DNA of 64,000 nt from assembly GCA_014802435.1 (NCBI GenBank), contig JAAVCG010000005.1, positions 124,001 through 188,000 of the forward strand, in the 5' to 3' direction. Below, piece by piece: positions 52,575 through 62,116 of this stretch. This DNA comes from Bacteroides sp. (GTDB lineage Bacteria > Bacteroidota > Bacteroidia > Bacteroidales > Muribaculaceae). The notes beneath the pieces were generated by a model. It had not been told where the DNA came from. It saw only the letters and a list, made by a program, of their open reading frames with translations, and ran no database searches. Position numbers and translations under genes: made by a program. Every line of letters begins with the position of its first letter. Position 1 is the first letter of the stretch.

Positions 52575-53133
52575 AAAGTTTGTGGAGTTTAATATAGTTT
52601 GCCACCGGTTCAGGCAGGCGGCTCAACTCTTGGTGGATGTTGTTACGGATTTCAGTGGAGGAGACATCAGTTTGCGGAGCGGAGAGGGCGAAGATTACAT
52701 TAGAATAACCTGATTCGGCAGGCAATTCGTAGCCGGGACGAGGATAGACAATGATTTGGTAGTCAGAGAGTATCTCCTCATGTTTAAACCATCGGTTGAA
52801 GTTCGTCCAGTTGTCAGCACCGATAATCAGTGTAGGATCAAATTCCTCGTTGCGGAGGCGTTTAAGCACATTGACCGTAAACGAAGGGCGCGGCATTGAC
52901 AATTCGCCGTCCCAGGCCCGCAACCCCGGATAAGGCTCACAGGCCAGGCGGAGCATTTCAAGGCGTTGGGAGTCGTTGGCTCCGGGATGTGACGCATTTT
53001 TGAGCGGATTCTCCGGCGAGAGGCTCAGCCATACCTCCGGCAGCGAGTAGTGCTCGCGAAGGTAGTCAGCAAGCCTGATGTGGCCTTGATGAACCGGGTT
53101 GAATGACCCTCCGAAGAATCCTATTTTATTCAT
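52564..53133 (-). CDS. nadD: Nicotinate-nucleotide adenylyltransferase NadD
   Basis: Converts nicotinate mononucleotide to deamido-NAD. The 189-residue enzyme has the nucleotidylyltransferase motif GGSFNPVHQGHIRLA (9-23), the conserved SLSPENPLKN, IIGADNWTNFNRW and the C-terminal TDVSSTEIRNNI (ISSTxIR-type motif). Length is standard. Overlaps gmk by 1 bp. Confidence 0.96.
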   Translation of the reverse strand: MNKIGFFGGSFNPVHQGHIRLADYLREHYSLPEVWLSLSPENPLKNASHPGANDSQRLEMLRLACEPYPGLRAWDGELSMPRPSFTVNVLKRLRNEEFDPTLIIGADNWTNFNRWFKHEEILSDYQIIVYPRPGYELPAESGYSNVIFALSAPQTDVSSTEIRNNIHQELSRLPEPVANYIKLHKLYGY

Positions 53134-53702
53134 CAGTCGGCAAGAAATTTGCTGATGGCTTCATCGGCGGCTTTGACGGCCTCAGCCAAGTCATCGTTAA
53201 TGATGCGTATGTCGTAGGCATTGCCTTGCTCAATCTCGTAGGCGGCGCGTTCAACCCGCTGGCGGATGCTCTCTGCGGAGTCAGTGGCGCGGGAGCTCAG
53301 GCGGCGCTGCAGTTCCTCAATGCTCGGGGGCTCGATAAAAAGGGCCAGGGCCTGCTCGCCAAGAAGCTTTTTGACGCGGATGCCGCCGTTGACGTCAATG
53401 TCGAGCACAATGTTGCTCCCGGCAGCGGCGATGCGGGTGATTTCTGACTTCAAGGTGCCGTAATATCGGCCCGGATAAACCTCCTCATATTCAAGGAAAG
53501 CATCATCGGCAATGGCCTGTTGAAATTCTTCAGTAGAGAGGAAATGATAGTCAACGCCGTTTTGTTCGGCTCCTCGCGGAGCGCGGTTGGTGGCCGATAC
53601 GGAAAACTGCATGTTCAGTTTTCCCTCTTTCATCAGAGCATTGATGATGGTTGACTTGCCTGAGCCGCTTGGCGCCGAGATTATTATTACTTTTCCAGCC
53701 AT
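53133..53702 (-). CDS. gmk: Guanylate kinase
   Basis: Phosphorylates GMP to GDP. The 189-residue chain has the P-loop SAPSGSGKSTI (9-19), the GMP-binding SATNRAPRGAEQNGVDYHFLS and EYEEVYPGRYYGT, and the lid region RLSSRATDSAESIRQRV. It follows yicC by 5 bp, the arrangement common in many bacteria (yicC-gmk). Confidence 0.97.
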   Translation of the reverse strand: MAGKVIIISAPSGSGKSTIINALMKEGKLNMQFSVSATNRAPRGAEQNGVDYHFLSTEEFQQAIADDAFLEYEEVYPGRYYGTLKSEITRIAAAGSNIVLDIDVNGGIRVKKLLGEQALALFIEPPSIEELQRRLSSRATDSAESIRQRVERAAYEIEQGNAYDIRIINDDLAEAVKAADEAISKFLAD

Positions 53703-53707
53703 ATGTG

Positions 53708-54592
53708 TTACATTACGTTTAAGACTTGTTCCTTAATCTGCTCAAGTTCGTCTTTCATCTTGACGACTTGCTTTTGCATATCGGCATGGTTGCTTTTTGA
53801 GCCGAGAGTGTTGATTTCGCGCCCCATTTCCTGGCTGATGAAGCCTAATTTTTTGCCCTGTCCGGGAGTGGCAAGGGCCATGGTTTCCGCAAAGTATATA
53901 AGGTGCTGGCCCAGACGCTGACGCTCTTCGTTGACGTCGAGCTTCTCAATATAGAAAATCATTTCCTGCTCAAGGCGTCCGCGGTCAATCTGTTCTTTGG
54001 TAATGTTTTGCAGTGCTTCCTCCAGGCGGGCATAGATGCGTTCCACCCGCTCTTTTTCCCAGCGGGGAATCTCGGCGAGCAGCTCCGTGATGTTTTTTAA
54101 TCGGGCAGCGAAGAAGTCTTCGAGTTTCTTACCCTCTTCGCGGCGATGGCTCATCAGGGCTTCAATGGCTTCGTTAAGGGCATTCATGACGGCTTTAGAT
54201 TCATCGGCATCCACTGTGGAGGTTACCGAATCCGTATGAACCACTTCCGGCAGGCGCATCAGCAGCTGATACCAGTCAGCCGGCTCCGGCAGTCCTAATT
54301 CCTTCTGCATCTGTTTGATTTGCTCCATATAAATGCGGGCGGCCTGAGGGTCTATCTTGGTGGTGGTGTCCGTCTGGCCGAGGGTTTCAAAGGTGATGAC
54401 CAGGTCAATCTTGCCGCGCTCAAGACGTGAGGCCACGAGCCGGCGCATTTCAAGTTCCAGTTCGCGATACGTCGACGGAATGCGTGCCTGCATATCAAAC
54501 TGCTTGCTATTGAGTGATTTCAGCTCAACGGTGATTTTCTTGCCGGGAATATGTGTGGAGGCTTTCCCGAAGCCCGTCATTGAAAGTAACAT
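53708..54592 (-). CDS. yicC: YicC-family endoribonuclease-like protein
   Basis: A 294-residue protein of the YicC/DUF1732 family, with the invariant start SMTGFGKAS, the SLNSKQFDMQARIPSTYRE block, and the C-terminal helical DUF1732 with GQGKKLGFISQEMGREINTL and ELEQIKEQVLNVM. E. coli YicC is reported to be an endoribonuclease acting on small RNAs such as RyhB. First gene of an eleven-gene operon; a -7-like TAACTTTGC lies at 54618-54626, within the gap to the next gene. Confidence 0.93.
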   Translation of the reverse strand: MLLSMTGFGKASTHIPGKKITVELKSLNSKQFDMQARIPSTYRELELEMRRLVASRLERGKIDLVITFETLGQTDTTTKIDPQAARIYMEQIKQMQKELGLPEPADWYQLLMRLPEVVHTDSVTSTVDADESKAVMNALNEAIEALMSHRREEGKKLEDFFAARLKNITELLAEIPRWEKERVERIYARLEEALQNITKEQIDRGRLEQEMIFYIEKLDVNEERQRLGQHLIYFAETMALATPGQGKKLGFISQEMGREINTLGSKSNHADMQKQVVKMKDELEQIKEQVLNVM

Positions 54593-54617
54593 ATATTAGA
54601 TGACTGTTTATGTTAGC

Positions 54618-54626
54618 GCAAAGTTA
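54618..54626 (-). promoter_or_regulatory. Candidate -7 element for the yicC operon
   Basis: TAACTTTGC on the minus strand, 26 bp before the yicC start codon. No clear -33 TTTG is present at the usual distance, which would fall inside the DUF5715 gene. Confidence 0.45.
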
Positions 54627-54637
54627 CGAAAAATTTT

Positions 54638-55366
54638 TTATTTTCCGGTGGCGGTGATGTGGAAGCAACCTTGCTTACGTTCATATTTCACCAGGCATCG
54701 GCCCTCGTTCATCATCTGCAGGAGCACCTCGGCGAGCATCCGCTTGAGGTTCACTTCCTCCTGTTTGATTTGGTTGCCTTCGCCCTCCGGGAAGTTAACG
54801 TAGCTGATGTCAAACGTGGTTCCGTAAAGGTGGGCGGAATTTTCCGTGGAGTTCACGTTGCGGCGCTTGAGGCGGTTGACGCTCTCCTCCGTGCGCAACA
54901 GCGAGGTCACGTTGATTTTGTAATCGCCGCCTCCGTGCTCTTCAAGTTTGAGATTGAAGGCCTCGCCGATGTCATGAAGCAGAAGGGCCGCGGGCTCTAC
55001 GAGGAAGGGGTAAGAATGAGAGAGCGGGCTGATAGTGAAATCTTTACAGCTTTTCATCTCCACTATGGGGCGAGTTTGCCGCATGATGTCGCGGTTAGTC
55101 CGGATAGGGGTAATGCCCAGGTCGCGCGCAAAGGTCAGATGCGCCTCATTGAGGTCATTAAACTGGCGCACATAGTCATAGATCGGCGTAGGCCCATAGG
55201 CGGGCGCCGAGCGAGTCGGCTGTGGGTTAGTAACCAGGGGGGTATCACTGACGGGCAATAATTCAACCCGACCGGAACGCACGCAGGTGTAAAGCCCAAA
55301 TGCGGCCCCGAGAACAATCAAGAATATACTTGTTCGTAAAACTATTTTGGCTTGTCGGTAGTTCAT
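54638..55366 (-). CDS. DUF5715-family exported protein
   Basis: A 242-residue protein with an N-terminal membrane anchor or signal (about 10-30, IVLRTSIFLIVLGAAFGLY). The rest has features of DUF5715, a family related to peptidoglycan M15-type peptidases: LTFARDLGITPIRTNRDI, FKINVTS-like YKINVTSLLRT, and a candidate zinc-binding set in SAHLYGTTFDISYVNF. The longer upstream reading frame is rejected because the ATG at 55366 gives the anchor and a -7-like TAATTTTGC sits at 55383-55391. Divergent from ndh. Confidence 0.72.
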   Translation of the reverse strand: MNYRQAKIVLRTSIFLIVLGAAFGLYTCVRSGRVELLPVSDTPLVTNPQPTRSAPAYGPTPIYDYVRQFNDLNEAHLTFARDLGITPIRTNRDIMRQTRPIVEMKSCKDFTISPLSHSYPFLVEPAALLLHDIGEAFNLKLEEHGGGDYKINVTSLLRTEESVNRLKRRNVNSTENSAHLYGTTFDISYVNFPEGEGNQIKQEEVNLKRMLAEVLLQMMNEGRCLVKYERKQGCFHITATGK

Positions 55367-55430
55367 ATTTATATGAGAATTTGCAAAATTAATAATTTTT
55401 TCCGAAATTTGCAGTATAATTTTAAAAATA

Positions 55431-56735
55431 ATGACACAAACTTCCTCACAACCAAAACAGAGAGTAGTAATCATTGGTGGCGGTTTTGCCGGTCTTAATC
55501 TTGTTAAAACGCTGGACCGCAATAAGTTTGAGGTTACCCTCATTAACCGTCACAACTACCATAGCTTTCCTCCGCTTTTTTATCAGATTGCATCATCGGG
55601 CCTTGACCCGGGCGACATCTGTTTCCCTCTTCGCCGCGAAATGTTCCGCCGCCTTGACGGCAAGAACATTTCCCTGATCATGGGCAATGCGACGGCCGTT
55701 GATGTCAATCGCCATGTCGTCAAGCTGGATGACCGGGAAGTGGAGTATGACAAGCTCGTTATAGCTACGGGTACCACCAATAACTTCTTCAATATGCCTG
55801 AACTTCAGCAGGACGTCTACACCCTGAAGTCAGCGCCGCAGGCCATTCGTTGCCGGAATCAGATTCTCTATAATCTGGAGAAGGCCGCTAATGTTACAGA
55901 CCCCGTGGAGCGCCGCAGGCTCTTGAGCTTCGTCGTTATTGGCGGCGGACCGACGGGAGTGGAAATTGCCGGAGCATTGGGCGAAATGAAACGCTATGTC
56001 GTCCCCCGCGAGTATCCGTCTATTCCTCAGGAAGATATGAGGATTCTCCTCGTTGAAGCCGCACCAAAGCTATTGGGCACTATGGACCCCCGCTCAAGTG
56101 AGGAAGTGGAGGGCTATCTGAAGCATCTGCTCGTTGACGTCAAAACCGGAGTGGGCATGCAGTCCTATAAGGAAGGAATAGTTCAGCTGGCGGATGGTGA
56201 AACGATTGATTCAGATACTGTTATCTGGACAGCCGGCGTAACCGGTGTGAAGCTTGACATTGAGGGTGCTGACATTGAGCGCGGACGCGGCAACCGTTTT
56301 GTTGTTGACGGTCAGAATCGCGTCAAAGGCATTGATGATGTTTATGCCATCGGCGATATTGCAATCATGCCTGATGTTGACCCGGCATTTCCCGGCGGAC
56401 ACCCTCAGTTGGCTCAAGTGGCCATTCAGCAGTCACGCCTGCTGGCCAAGAACCTAAATAAGGACGCCAACAAATCATTCGTATATAACGATAAGGGAAC
56501 GATGGCCACAGTAGGGCGCAATCGTGCCGTGGCTGACCTTGGCAAGCTTCATCTTAAAGGCTTCCCGGCATGGTTCATCTGGATGTTTATCCATTTGATT
56601 TCAATCCTTGGGATGCGTAACAAGATTTCAGTTCTTATTAACTGGATCTGGGCCTACTTCAGCTATCAGTCATCGCTCCGCGTCCTTATCCGCCCGGACA
56701 AGTATCCGGTCAAGAACCGCTGGCGCGAAAAGTAA
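55431..56735 (+). CDS. ndh: Type II NADH dehydrogenase
   Basis: Single-subunit NADH:quinone oxidoreductase without proton pumping. The 434-residue flavoprotein has an FAD-binding Rossmann motif VVIIGGGFAGLNLV (12-25), a second NAD-binding motif VVIGGGPTGVEIAGAL (about 163-178), the GTTNNFF stretch, the FAD site YAIGDIAIMP and a C-terminal membrane-binding region (about 365-410, WFIWMFIHLISILGMRN). It is divergent from the DUF5715 gene; its stop is 1 nt from the convergent cls stop. Confidence 0.95.
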   Translation: MTQTSSQPKQRVVIIGGGFAGLNLVKTLDRNKFEVTLINRHNYHSFPPLFYQIASSGLDPGDICFPLRREMFRRLDGKNISLIMGNATAVDVNRHVVKLDDREVEYDKLVIATGTTNNFFNMPELQQDVYTLKSAPQAIRCRNQILYNLEKAANVTDPVERRRLLSFVVIGGGPTGVEIAGALGEMKRYVVPREYPSIPQEDMRILLVEAAPKLLGTMDPRSSEEVEGYLKHLLVDVKTGVGMQSYKEGIVQLADGETIDSDTVIWTAGVTGVKLDIEGADIERGRGNRFVVDGQNRVKGIDDVYAIGDIAIMPDVDPAFPGGHPQLAQVAIQQSRLLAKNLNKDANKSFVYNDKGTMATVGRNRAVADLGKLHLKGFPAWFIWMFIHLISILGMRNKISVLINWIWAYFSYQSSLRVLIRPDKYPVKNRWREK

Positions 56736-56736
56736 A

Positions 56737-58164
56737 TCAGAGAATTGGGGCGAGCAGCCTGACGATGGACTCCAGTGCCCGCTGAAAGCGCGGGCGCTGC
56801 TTCCATGCGTCGGGGTAGATACGCTCTGAGGCCGATTGGTCAGCGAGAAACACCTCGCGGAGGCGCGCGTTAGCTTCCTGCGAGTAGATGATTACGTTTG
56901 CCTCAAAGTTATGCTCAAAGGAGCGGAAATCAAAGTTGGTAGAGCCGACGGAGGCCAGGTCATCGTCAATAATCAGCACCTTGGAGTGTAACATTCCCGG
57001 CTCGAATAAATAGATTTTGATTCCGGCGCGCAGACATTCTGCAATGTAGCTGCGGGAGGAAAAACTCAGCATCCATGAATCGCTCTTGCTGGGCATCATG
57101 ATTCTGACGTCAATCCCTGAAAGCGAGGCATTTTGCAAGGCTTTGAGCAATGATTCGGGCGGAAGAAAATAAGGAGTCTGAAGATAGATGCGCTTTTTTG
57201 CCTCAAGGATGGCGCGCATAAAGACGTGGGCAATGGAGTTCCATTGGCTCATGGGTCCTCCGGTGATTACTTGCAGCCCGATTTTTCCCTTAGGCTCGAG
57301 GCTACATTCCTGGTCAAGCACTTCATTGCTCATGAAGTTCCAATCGCGCGCAAAGGAATATTGGAGGGCGCTGACTGCCGGGCCCTCGATGCGCAGATGG
57401 CAGTCACGCCACAATGGGAATTTGCCGCCGTCAAGATAGCGGTTGGCAACGTTCATGCCGCCAATATAGCCTATTTGGCCATCGATGATTACTATTTTCC
57501 GGTGGTTGCGCCAGTTGACTTTTGAGGCAAACGGCAGGAAAGTTACCTTGAAAAACGGATAGGCCTCAATGCCCGCCTCCTTCATGCGCTTGAAGAAGTC
57601 AGAGCTGACACGAAAGGAGCCTACATGGTCATAAATCACGCGAACTTTGACTCCTGCGCGCGCGCGTTCCATAAGAATGTCGGCAATCTCGCGTCCGAGT
57701 TCATCGTCTTGAAAAATATAGTATTGCAGGTTGATGAACTTGCTGGCCCGGCGGAGGTCGGCGGCAAGCGATTCAAATTTCTTCGCCCCGGTGGAGAAAA
57801 TCTCAACCTCATTGCCCGGAAGATAAGGCGAGCCGAGGATGGTTTGCACCAGTCTGGCGAGCGGACGATATTCAGCCGGTGCCGGAGTGGAGTTGCGCGG
57901 GCGTTTGATTTTCTTGAGCAGGCGGCGCTTGGTTCGCCGGGAAATCATGCGCTTATTCTTGATGTTGCGCCCGAAGAAAATGTAGAGAACGAGCCCTACG
58001 GCCGGAAAAAGGATGAGAACCGTAACCCAGGCCAATGACTTGACCGGGTTGCGGTTCTCTCCGAGAATTACGAGGATTACCGTAATGATGGAGAGCACAT
58101 AAGTGAGCGAAAGAGTGGTGTAAAACCAGGGCTCACGGAGAATTTCCAGAATGGCTTCCATCAT
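56737..58164 (-). CDS. cls: Cardiolipin synthase
   Basis: Joins two phosphatidylglycerols to cardiolipin. The 475-residue enzyme has two N-terminal membrane helices (about 10-60), then two phospholipase-D HKD motifs: NHRKIVIIDGQIGYIGGMN (about 215-235) and LHSKVLIIDDDLASVGSTN (about 390-410). The C-terminus is amphipathic. It follows glyA by 18 bp at the end of the pyrB operon and faces ndh with only 1 nt between the stop codons. Confidence 0.95.
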   Translation of the reverse strand: MMEAILEILREPWFYTTLSLTYVLSIITVILVILGENRNPVKSLAWVTVLILFPAVGLVLYIFFGRNIKNKRMISRRTKRRLLKKIKRPRNSTPAPAEYRPLARLVQTILGSPYLPGNEVEIFSTGAKKFESLAADLRRASKFINLQYYIFQDDELGREIADILMERARAGVKVRVIYDHVGSFRVSSDFFKRMKEAGIEAYPFFKVTFLPFASKVNWRNHRKIVIIDGQIGYIGGMNVANRYLDGGKFPLWRDCHLRIEGPAVSALQYSFARDWNFMSNEVLDQECSLEPKGKIGLQVITGGPMSQWNSIAHVFMRAILEAKKRIYLQTPYFLPPESLLKALQNASLSGIDVRIMMPSKSDSWMLSFSSRSYIAECLRAGIKIYLFEPGMLHSKVLIIDDDLASVGSTNFDFRSFEHNFEANVIIYSQEANARLREVFLADQSASERIYPDAWKQRPRFQRALESIVRLLAPIL

Positions 58165-58182
58165 TTAACGGGGTGGGGATTA

Positions 58183-59460
58183 TCAGGCGAAAATGGGGTA
58201 GTTGGCCATCAGGGCGTTGACTTCGCTGCGCACCTGAGCAATCGTTGCCTCATCTTCCGGATTTGACAGCACGCGGTCAATGAAGTCAACGATGGTTTCC
58301 ATCTTATCTTCCTTGAGGCCACGAGTGGTGATGGCGGCAGTGCCCAGGCGGATACCTGAGGTCTGGAAGGGTGAGCGGGAATCGAAGGGAACCATGTTTT
58401 TATTGGCGGTGATGTCGGCGGCAACGAGTACTTTTTCAGCGACTTTACCGGTCAGTTCAGGGAACTTGGTGCGGAGGTCAACGAGGATGCAGTGATTGTC
58501 CGTACCGCCGGAAATCACCTTATAGCCGCGCTTAATCAGGGCGTCGGCCATGGCCTTGGCATTGATGCGCACCTGCTTGGCCCATTGTTTGAATTCCGGA
58601 GTGAGCGCCTCACCGAAGGCTACTGCCTTGGCGGCGATGACATGTTCGAGCGGGCCGCCCTGCGCACCGGGGAACACGGCGCTATTGAGCATGGCCGACA
58701 TCATTTTTACTTCACCCTTGGGAGTGGTGATGCCCCAGGGATTGGGGAAGTCCTTGCCCATGAGAATCAGGCCGCCACGCGGGCCGCGGAGGGTTTTGTG
58801 AGTGGTGGAGGTGACGATATGGGCGTGTTTAACGGGGTTTTCCAGTTCGCCGGCGGCGATGAGTCCGGCGGGGTGGGCCATGTCAATCATCAGGATAGCA
58901 CCGATTTCGTCGGCCAGGTGACGCATGCGGGCGTAGTCCCATTCGCGGCTGTAGGCCGAAGCTCCGCCGACGATTAATTTCGGGCGTTCGCGGCGTGCCA
59001 CTTCTTCCATCTGGTCATAGTCAATCAGTCCGTCTTCTTCTCTGACGTTATATTCCAGGGCCTTGTACATCAGTCCGCTGAAGTTCACGGGGCTGCCATG
59101 GCTGAGGTGGCCGCCATGGGCCAGGTTGAGGCCCAGGAACTTGTCGCCAGGCTTGAGGCAGGTCATGAAGACGGCCATATTGGCCTGTGCGCCTGAGTGA
59201 GGCTGCACGTTGGCATACTCGGCACCGAAGAGCTTGCAGACGCGGTCAATGGCCAGCTGCTCGGCCTTGTCGACCACTTCACAGCCGCCATAGTAGCGAT
59301 GGCCGGGATAACCCTCGGCATATTTATTGGTGAGGCAGGAGCCCATGGCTTCCATAACCTGGTCGCTGACAAAGTTTTCTGAGGCAATCAGCTCGATTCC
59401 TTTGTGTTGGCGCAGGTTTTCCTGCTCGATAATGTCAAAAATTTCCTTGTCTCTTTCCAT
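58183..59460 (-). CDS. glyA: Serine hydroxymethyltransferase
   Basis: PLP enzyme interconverting serine and glycine with tetrahydrofolate, the main source of one-carbon units. The 425-residue chain shows [47 protein letters not shown], the PLP lysine in [14 protein letters not shown] and the C-terminal [13 protein letters not shown]. It follows the flavin reductase gene by 23 bp. Serine and glycine supply links it to sphingolipid (spt) and nucleotide synthesis. Confidence 0.98.
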   Translation of the reverse strand: MERDKEIFDIIEQENLRQHKGIELIASENFVSDQVMEAMGSCLTNKYAEGYPGHRYYGGCEVVDKAEQLAIDRVCKLFGAEYANVQPHSGAQANMAVFMTCLKPGDKFLGLNLAHGGHLSHGSPVNFSGLMYKALEYNVREEDGLIDYDQMEEVARRERPKLIVGGASAYSREWDYARMRHLADEIGAILMIDMAHPAGLIAAGELENPVKHAHIVTSTTHKTLRGPRGGLILMGKDFPNPWGITTPKGEVKMMSAMLNSAVFPGAQGGPLEHVIAAKAVAFGEALTPEFKQWAKQVRINAKAMADALIKRGYKVISGGTDNHCILVDLRTKFPELTGKVAEKVLVAADITANKNMVPFDSRSPFQTSGIRLGTAAITTRGLKEDKMETIVDFIDRVLSNPEDEATIAQVRSEVNALMANYPIFA

Positions 59461-59483
59461 TATGTTTATTGTATGATTGATAT

Positions 59484-60050
59484 TTATTTCTTTTTTTGGA
59501 CTGAGAAGCCGAATTTTCCCAGTTTTTCGCCTAAGGCGTAGTAGGCTCCGTGGCTATAGGCCATGAGGTTTGCGCGGTCAAGATGAAAGGCTCCGGTTTC
59601 GGGGTCAATCAGCTCTTCGTCAGCCAGGACGTTAATCACCTCGGCCAGAAACAGATGATGAGTCCCTAACGGAATAATCCGCCGAACCTTACATTCAATG
59701 CTCAAGGGGCTCTCGGCAATTGACGGGCAGCTGACCTTGACTCCCTCTACCGGGGTTAACCCCGTCTCTTTCCATTTGTTGAAGTCGCGTCCGCTGCGCA
59801 CTCCGGCCCAGTCAGTAGCCCGCGCCATGGAGGCCGTTGTCAGGTTGACGGTAAACTCCATTCCCTCCTTAATCAGCCCGTAAGAGTATCTTTCCGGTCT
59901 GACGCTGATGGAGAGCATTGCCGGGTCAGAGCAGATGGTTCCCGCCCAGGCCACGGTCAACATATTGCTCTTCTTGATTGAAGGGCCACACGTAACCAGC
60001 ACTGGAGGTACGGGATAGAGCATTGTGCCCGGGCGCCACTGTTGCTTCAT
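59484..60050 (-). CDS. Flavin reductase-like domain protein
   Basis: A 188-residue protein of the flavin reductase-like (FMN-binding split barrel) family: [21 protein letters not shown], the block [20 protein letters not shown] and the C-terminal [17 protein letters not shown]. Bacteroidetes members of this family bind FMN and may reduce flavin or store it; a specific role is unclear. It overlaps pyrI by 4 bp. Confidence 0.85.
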   Translation of the reverse strand: MKQQWRPGTMLYPVPPVLVTCGPSIKKSNMLTVAWAGTICSDPAMLSISVRPERYSYGLIKEGMEFTVNLTTASMARATDWAGVRSGRDFNKWKETGLTPVEGVKVSCPSIAESPLSIECKVRRIIPLGTHHLFLAEVINVLADEELIDPETGAFHLDRANLMAYSHGAYYALGEKLGKFGFSVQKKK

Positions 60051-60475
60051 AACGTGTGTCCGCAGTAATGACAGCGAATAATGACCGGTTCGCGGCTGAC
60101 TACTTCAAAGCGGGTCGACATCGGCTCATTATTGGTTATACACTTGGGATTATTGCAGCGAACAACGTCAATCAGGGTTTCCGGGAGCTCCACGGCCCGC
60201 TTTTCAACTACTTCATAGTCGCGAATCACGTTGATTTTCGCCGTCGGGGCAATCAGGGCGATGCGGTTGAGAGTGGCTTCGGGAAATTCCGTGTCGGCCA
60301 CTTTGATGATTCCCTTAGAGCCTCCTCTGGCAGAGGGGAGATTATTGCCGATGGTCAGCTGAACATTGCTGTCTTCAAGCTGAAGCAGGCGCACGACTTC
60401 AAACAGGGCCTCTGAGGGAATATGATCAATGACAGTGCCGTTTTTCAGGGCGGCTACGGCTAATTCTTTCTTCAT
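60047..60475 (-). CDS. pyrI: Aspartate carbamoyltransferase regulatory chain PyrI
   Basis: Regulatory subunit that binds CTP/ATP and docks to PyrB. The 142-residue chain begins with the allosteric domain (AVAALKNGTVIDHIPSEALF) and ends with a zinc domain whose ligands are Cys pairs in CNNPKC and CHYC (about residues 106-138). It begins 13 bp after pyrB, as in enteric bacteria. Confidence 0.97.
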   Translation of the reverse strand: MKKELAVAALKNGTVIDHIPSEALFEVVRLLQLEDSNVQLTIGNNLPSARGGSKGIIKVADTEFPEATLNRIALIAPTAKINVIRDYEVVEKRAVELPETLIDVVRCNNPKCITNNEPMSTRFEVVSREPVIIRCHYCGHTL

Positions 60476-60488
60476 AAGCGAGTGGGGA

Positions 60489-61412
60489 TTACTTTACGGG
60501 AAGTTCTATACCAAGGGCGCGACAGATAATTGCCTGGCGGGCATAAAGTCCGTTTTTGGCCTGCTGGAAATAATAGGCCTTGGGATTATCGTCCACGTCG
60601 CGGTTGATTTCATTGACGCGCGGCAGCGGATGAAGAATCCTCAGGTTTTGGCGCGAGTTGGCCAGCATTGCGTTATTGAGGCTGTAAAGGTCCTTAACCT
60701 TTTCATATTCCATGATGTCAGTGAAGCGTTCGCGCTGAACTCGGGTCATGTAAATAATGTCGCTGGTATCAATAACGGCCTGGTTAAAGTCTTCATGCTC
60801 GGTAAAGTTGATGCCGTTGTCAATGCAGAATTGCTTATAAAATTCCGGCATTTGCAGTTCCTTGCACGCAACGAACCGGAATGTCGGATTGAAATGCCTC
60901 ATGGCCATCAGCAGCGAATGAACCGTGCGTCCGTATTTCAAGTCGCCCACCATGGTAATGGTCAGGTTCTCCAGAGTGCCTTGAGTCTTATAGAGCGAAT
61001 AGAGGTCGAGGAGAGTTTGCGAGGGATGTTGGTTCGCACCATCGCCGGCGTTGATTATGGGGATGTCGGTGACCTCGGTGGCATACTGAGCCGCTCCCTC
61101 CAGATAGTGGCGCATGACGATTAAATCGGCATAGTTGCTGACCATCTTAATGGTGTCCTTGAGGGTTTCGCCCTTGGAGGTGGAAGTAGCTGCCGGATCG
61201 CTGAATCCGATAATTCGCCCTCCGAGGCGCTGTACGGCTGTTTCAAAACTGAGCCTTGTGCGGGTCGACGGCTCGAAGAAGAGCGTCGCGATGATTTTCC
61301 CGTCAAGGATTTTCTGATTGGGATGCTCCTCAAAGTAGGCTGCGGTGCGCAGAATCTTGAGGATATCCTCTTTGGAAAGATTGTCAATGGAGACGAGGCT
61401 TCCGGTTTCCAT
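60489..61412 (-). CDS. pyrB: Aspartate carbamoyltransferase catalytic chain PyrB
   Basis: Second step of pyrimidine synthesis: carbamoyl phosphate plus aspartate. The 307-residue subunit has the carbamoyl-phosphate motif [12 protein letters not shown] (47-58), [27 protein letters not shown] and HPLPRVNEI. First gene of the pyr-glyA-cls operon. A promoter is present at 61449-61480; no attenuator was recognised. Confidence 0.98.
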   Translation of the reverse strand: METGSLVSIDNLSKEDILKILRTAAYFEEHPNQKILDGKIIATLFFEPSTRTRLSFETAVQRLGGRIIGFSDPAATSTSKGETLKDTIKMVSNYADLIVMRHYLEGAAQYATEVTDIPIINAGDGANQHPSQTLLDLYSLYKTQGTLENLTITMVGDLKYGRTVHSLLMAMRHFNPTFRFVACKELQMPEFYKQFCIDNGINFTEHEDFNQAVIDTSDIIYMTRVQRERFTDIMEYEKVKDLYSLNNAMLANSRQNLRILHPLPRVNEINRDVDDNPKAYYFQQAKNGLYARQAIICRALGIELPVK

Positions 61413-61448
61413 GATTATGCAGTGTTAAGAACGTTGTTGAAACTTACT

Positions 61449-61480
61449 GCAAAGGTACGAAAATAAATTAAAATTACAAA
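61449..61480 (-). promoter_or_regulatory. Promoter of the pyrB operon
   Basis: Minus-strand TACCTTTGC at 61449-61457 and TTTG at 61477-61480, 19 bp apart. The start codon lies 37 bp downstream of the -7 element. Confidence 0.65.
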
Positions 61481-61525
61481 ATACAAAGTAAATCAAAAAT
61501 GAAAAATTAAAAATGAAAAATGGGC
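61477..61525. repeat. AT-rich low-complexity tract
   Basis: TACAAAATACAAAGTA followed by AAATGAAAAATTAAAAATG-like units, resembling the tract at 9629-9715. It lies between divergent pyrB and the flavodoxin gene; its first bases overlap the pyrB -33 element. The rest of the 61413-61624 gap holds nothing else recognisable apart from promoter-like sequence. Confidence 0.5.
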
Positions 61526-61624
61526 GGGGAATGCGGTTCCATTATTATCCGGGGGGTGAACTTTCCGGGGAGCGGGGGCGTTTTTTAGGTGTAATTTGAT
61601 TATTTAAACTTTAGAAACGATATT

Positions 61625-62116
61625 ATGAAAACCGGAATTTTTTATGGCTCCACAACCGGAACCACTCGTGAAGTTGCTGAAATAATAGCCAAGCGTCTGG
61701 GCATAGACGCGGCTGATGTGCATGACGTAGCCAAGTCGGCACCGTCGGCCGTTGGCGGTTATGATCTGCTGATATGCGGGGCGAGCACCTGGGGCGACGG
61801 TGAGGCTCAGACTGATTGGCTTGACTTCCTCGACGGCATGGACATGATTGACCTCAAGGGGAAAAAGGTAGCCCTGTTTGGTTGTGGCGACGAGACGATG
61901 AGTGATACTTTTTGTTCCGGAGTAGGCGAACTTTATAAGCGCCTGAAGCATACCGGGGCCGAGTTTGTGGGTTCATATCCTGCCGATGTCTATCATTTCC
62001 ATCATTCGGATGCCATTGTTGACGGTGCTCCCGTTGGCCTGCTCCTTGATCAGGTCAATCATCCTGATTTGACTTCGGGCCGCATTGACGGCTGGCTCCT
62101 GACCCTTAACGATTAA
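61625..62116 (+). CDS. fldA: Long-chain flavodoxin
   Basis: A 163-residue FMN electron carrier. The phosphate-binding loop GSTTGTTREVAE (8-19), the FMN-contact loops GASTWGDGEAQTDW (aromatic Trp) and GCGDETMSDTFCSGV are present, with the extra loop of the long-chain class at about 115-140. It probably replaces ferredoxin under low iron, or serves reductive synthesis. Its last 11 bp overlap the convergent gene on the other strand. Confidence 0.95.
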   Translation: MKTGIFYGSTTGTTREVAEIIAKRLGIDAADVHDVAKSAPSAVGGYDLLICGASTWGDGEAQTDWLDFLDGMDMIDLKGKKVALFGCGDETMSDTFCSGVGELYKRLKHTGAEFVGSYPADVYHFHHSDAIVDGAPVGLLLDQVNHPDLTSGRIDGWLLTLND

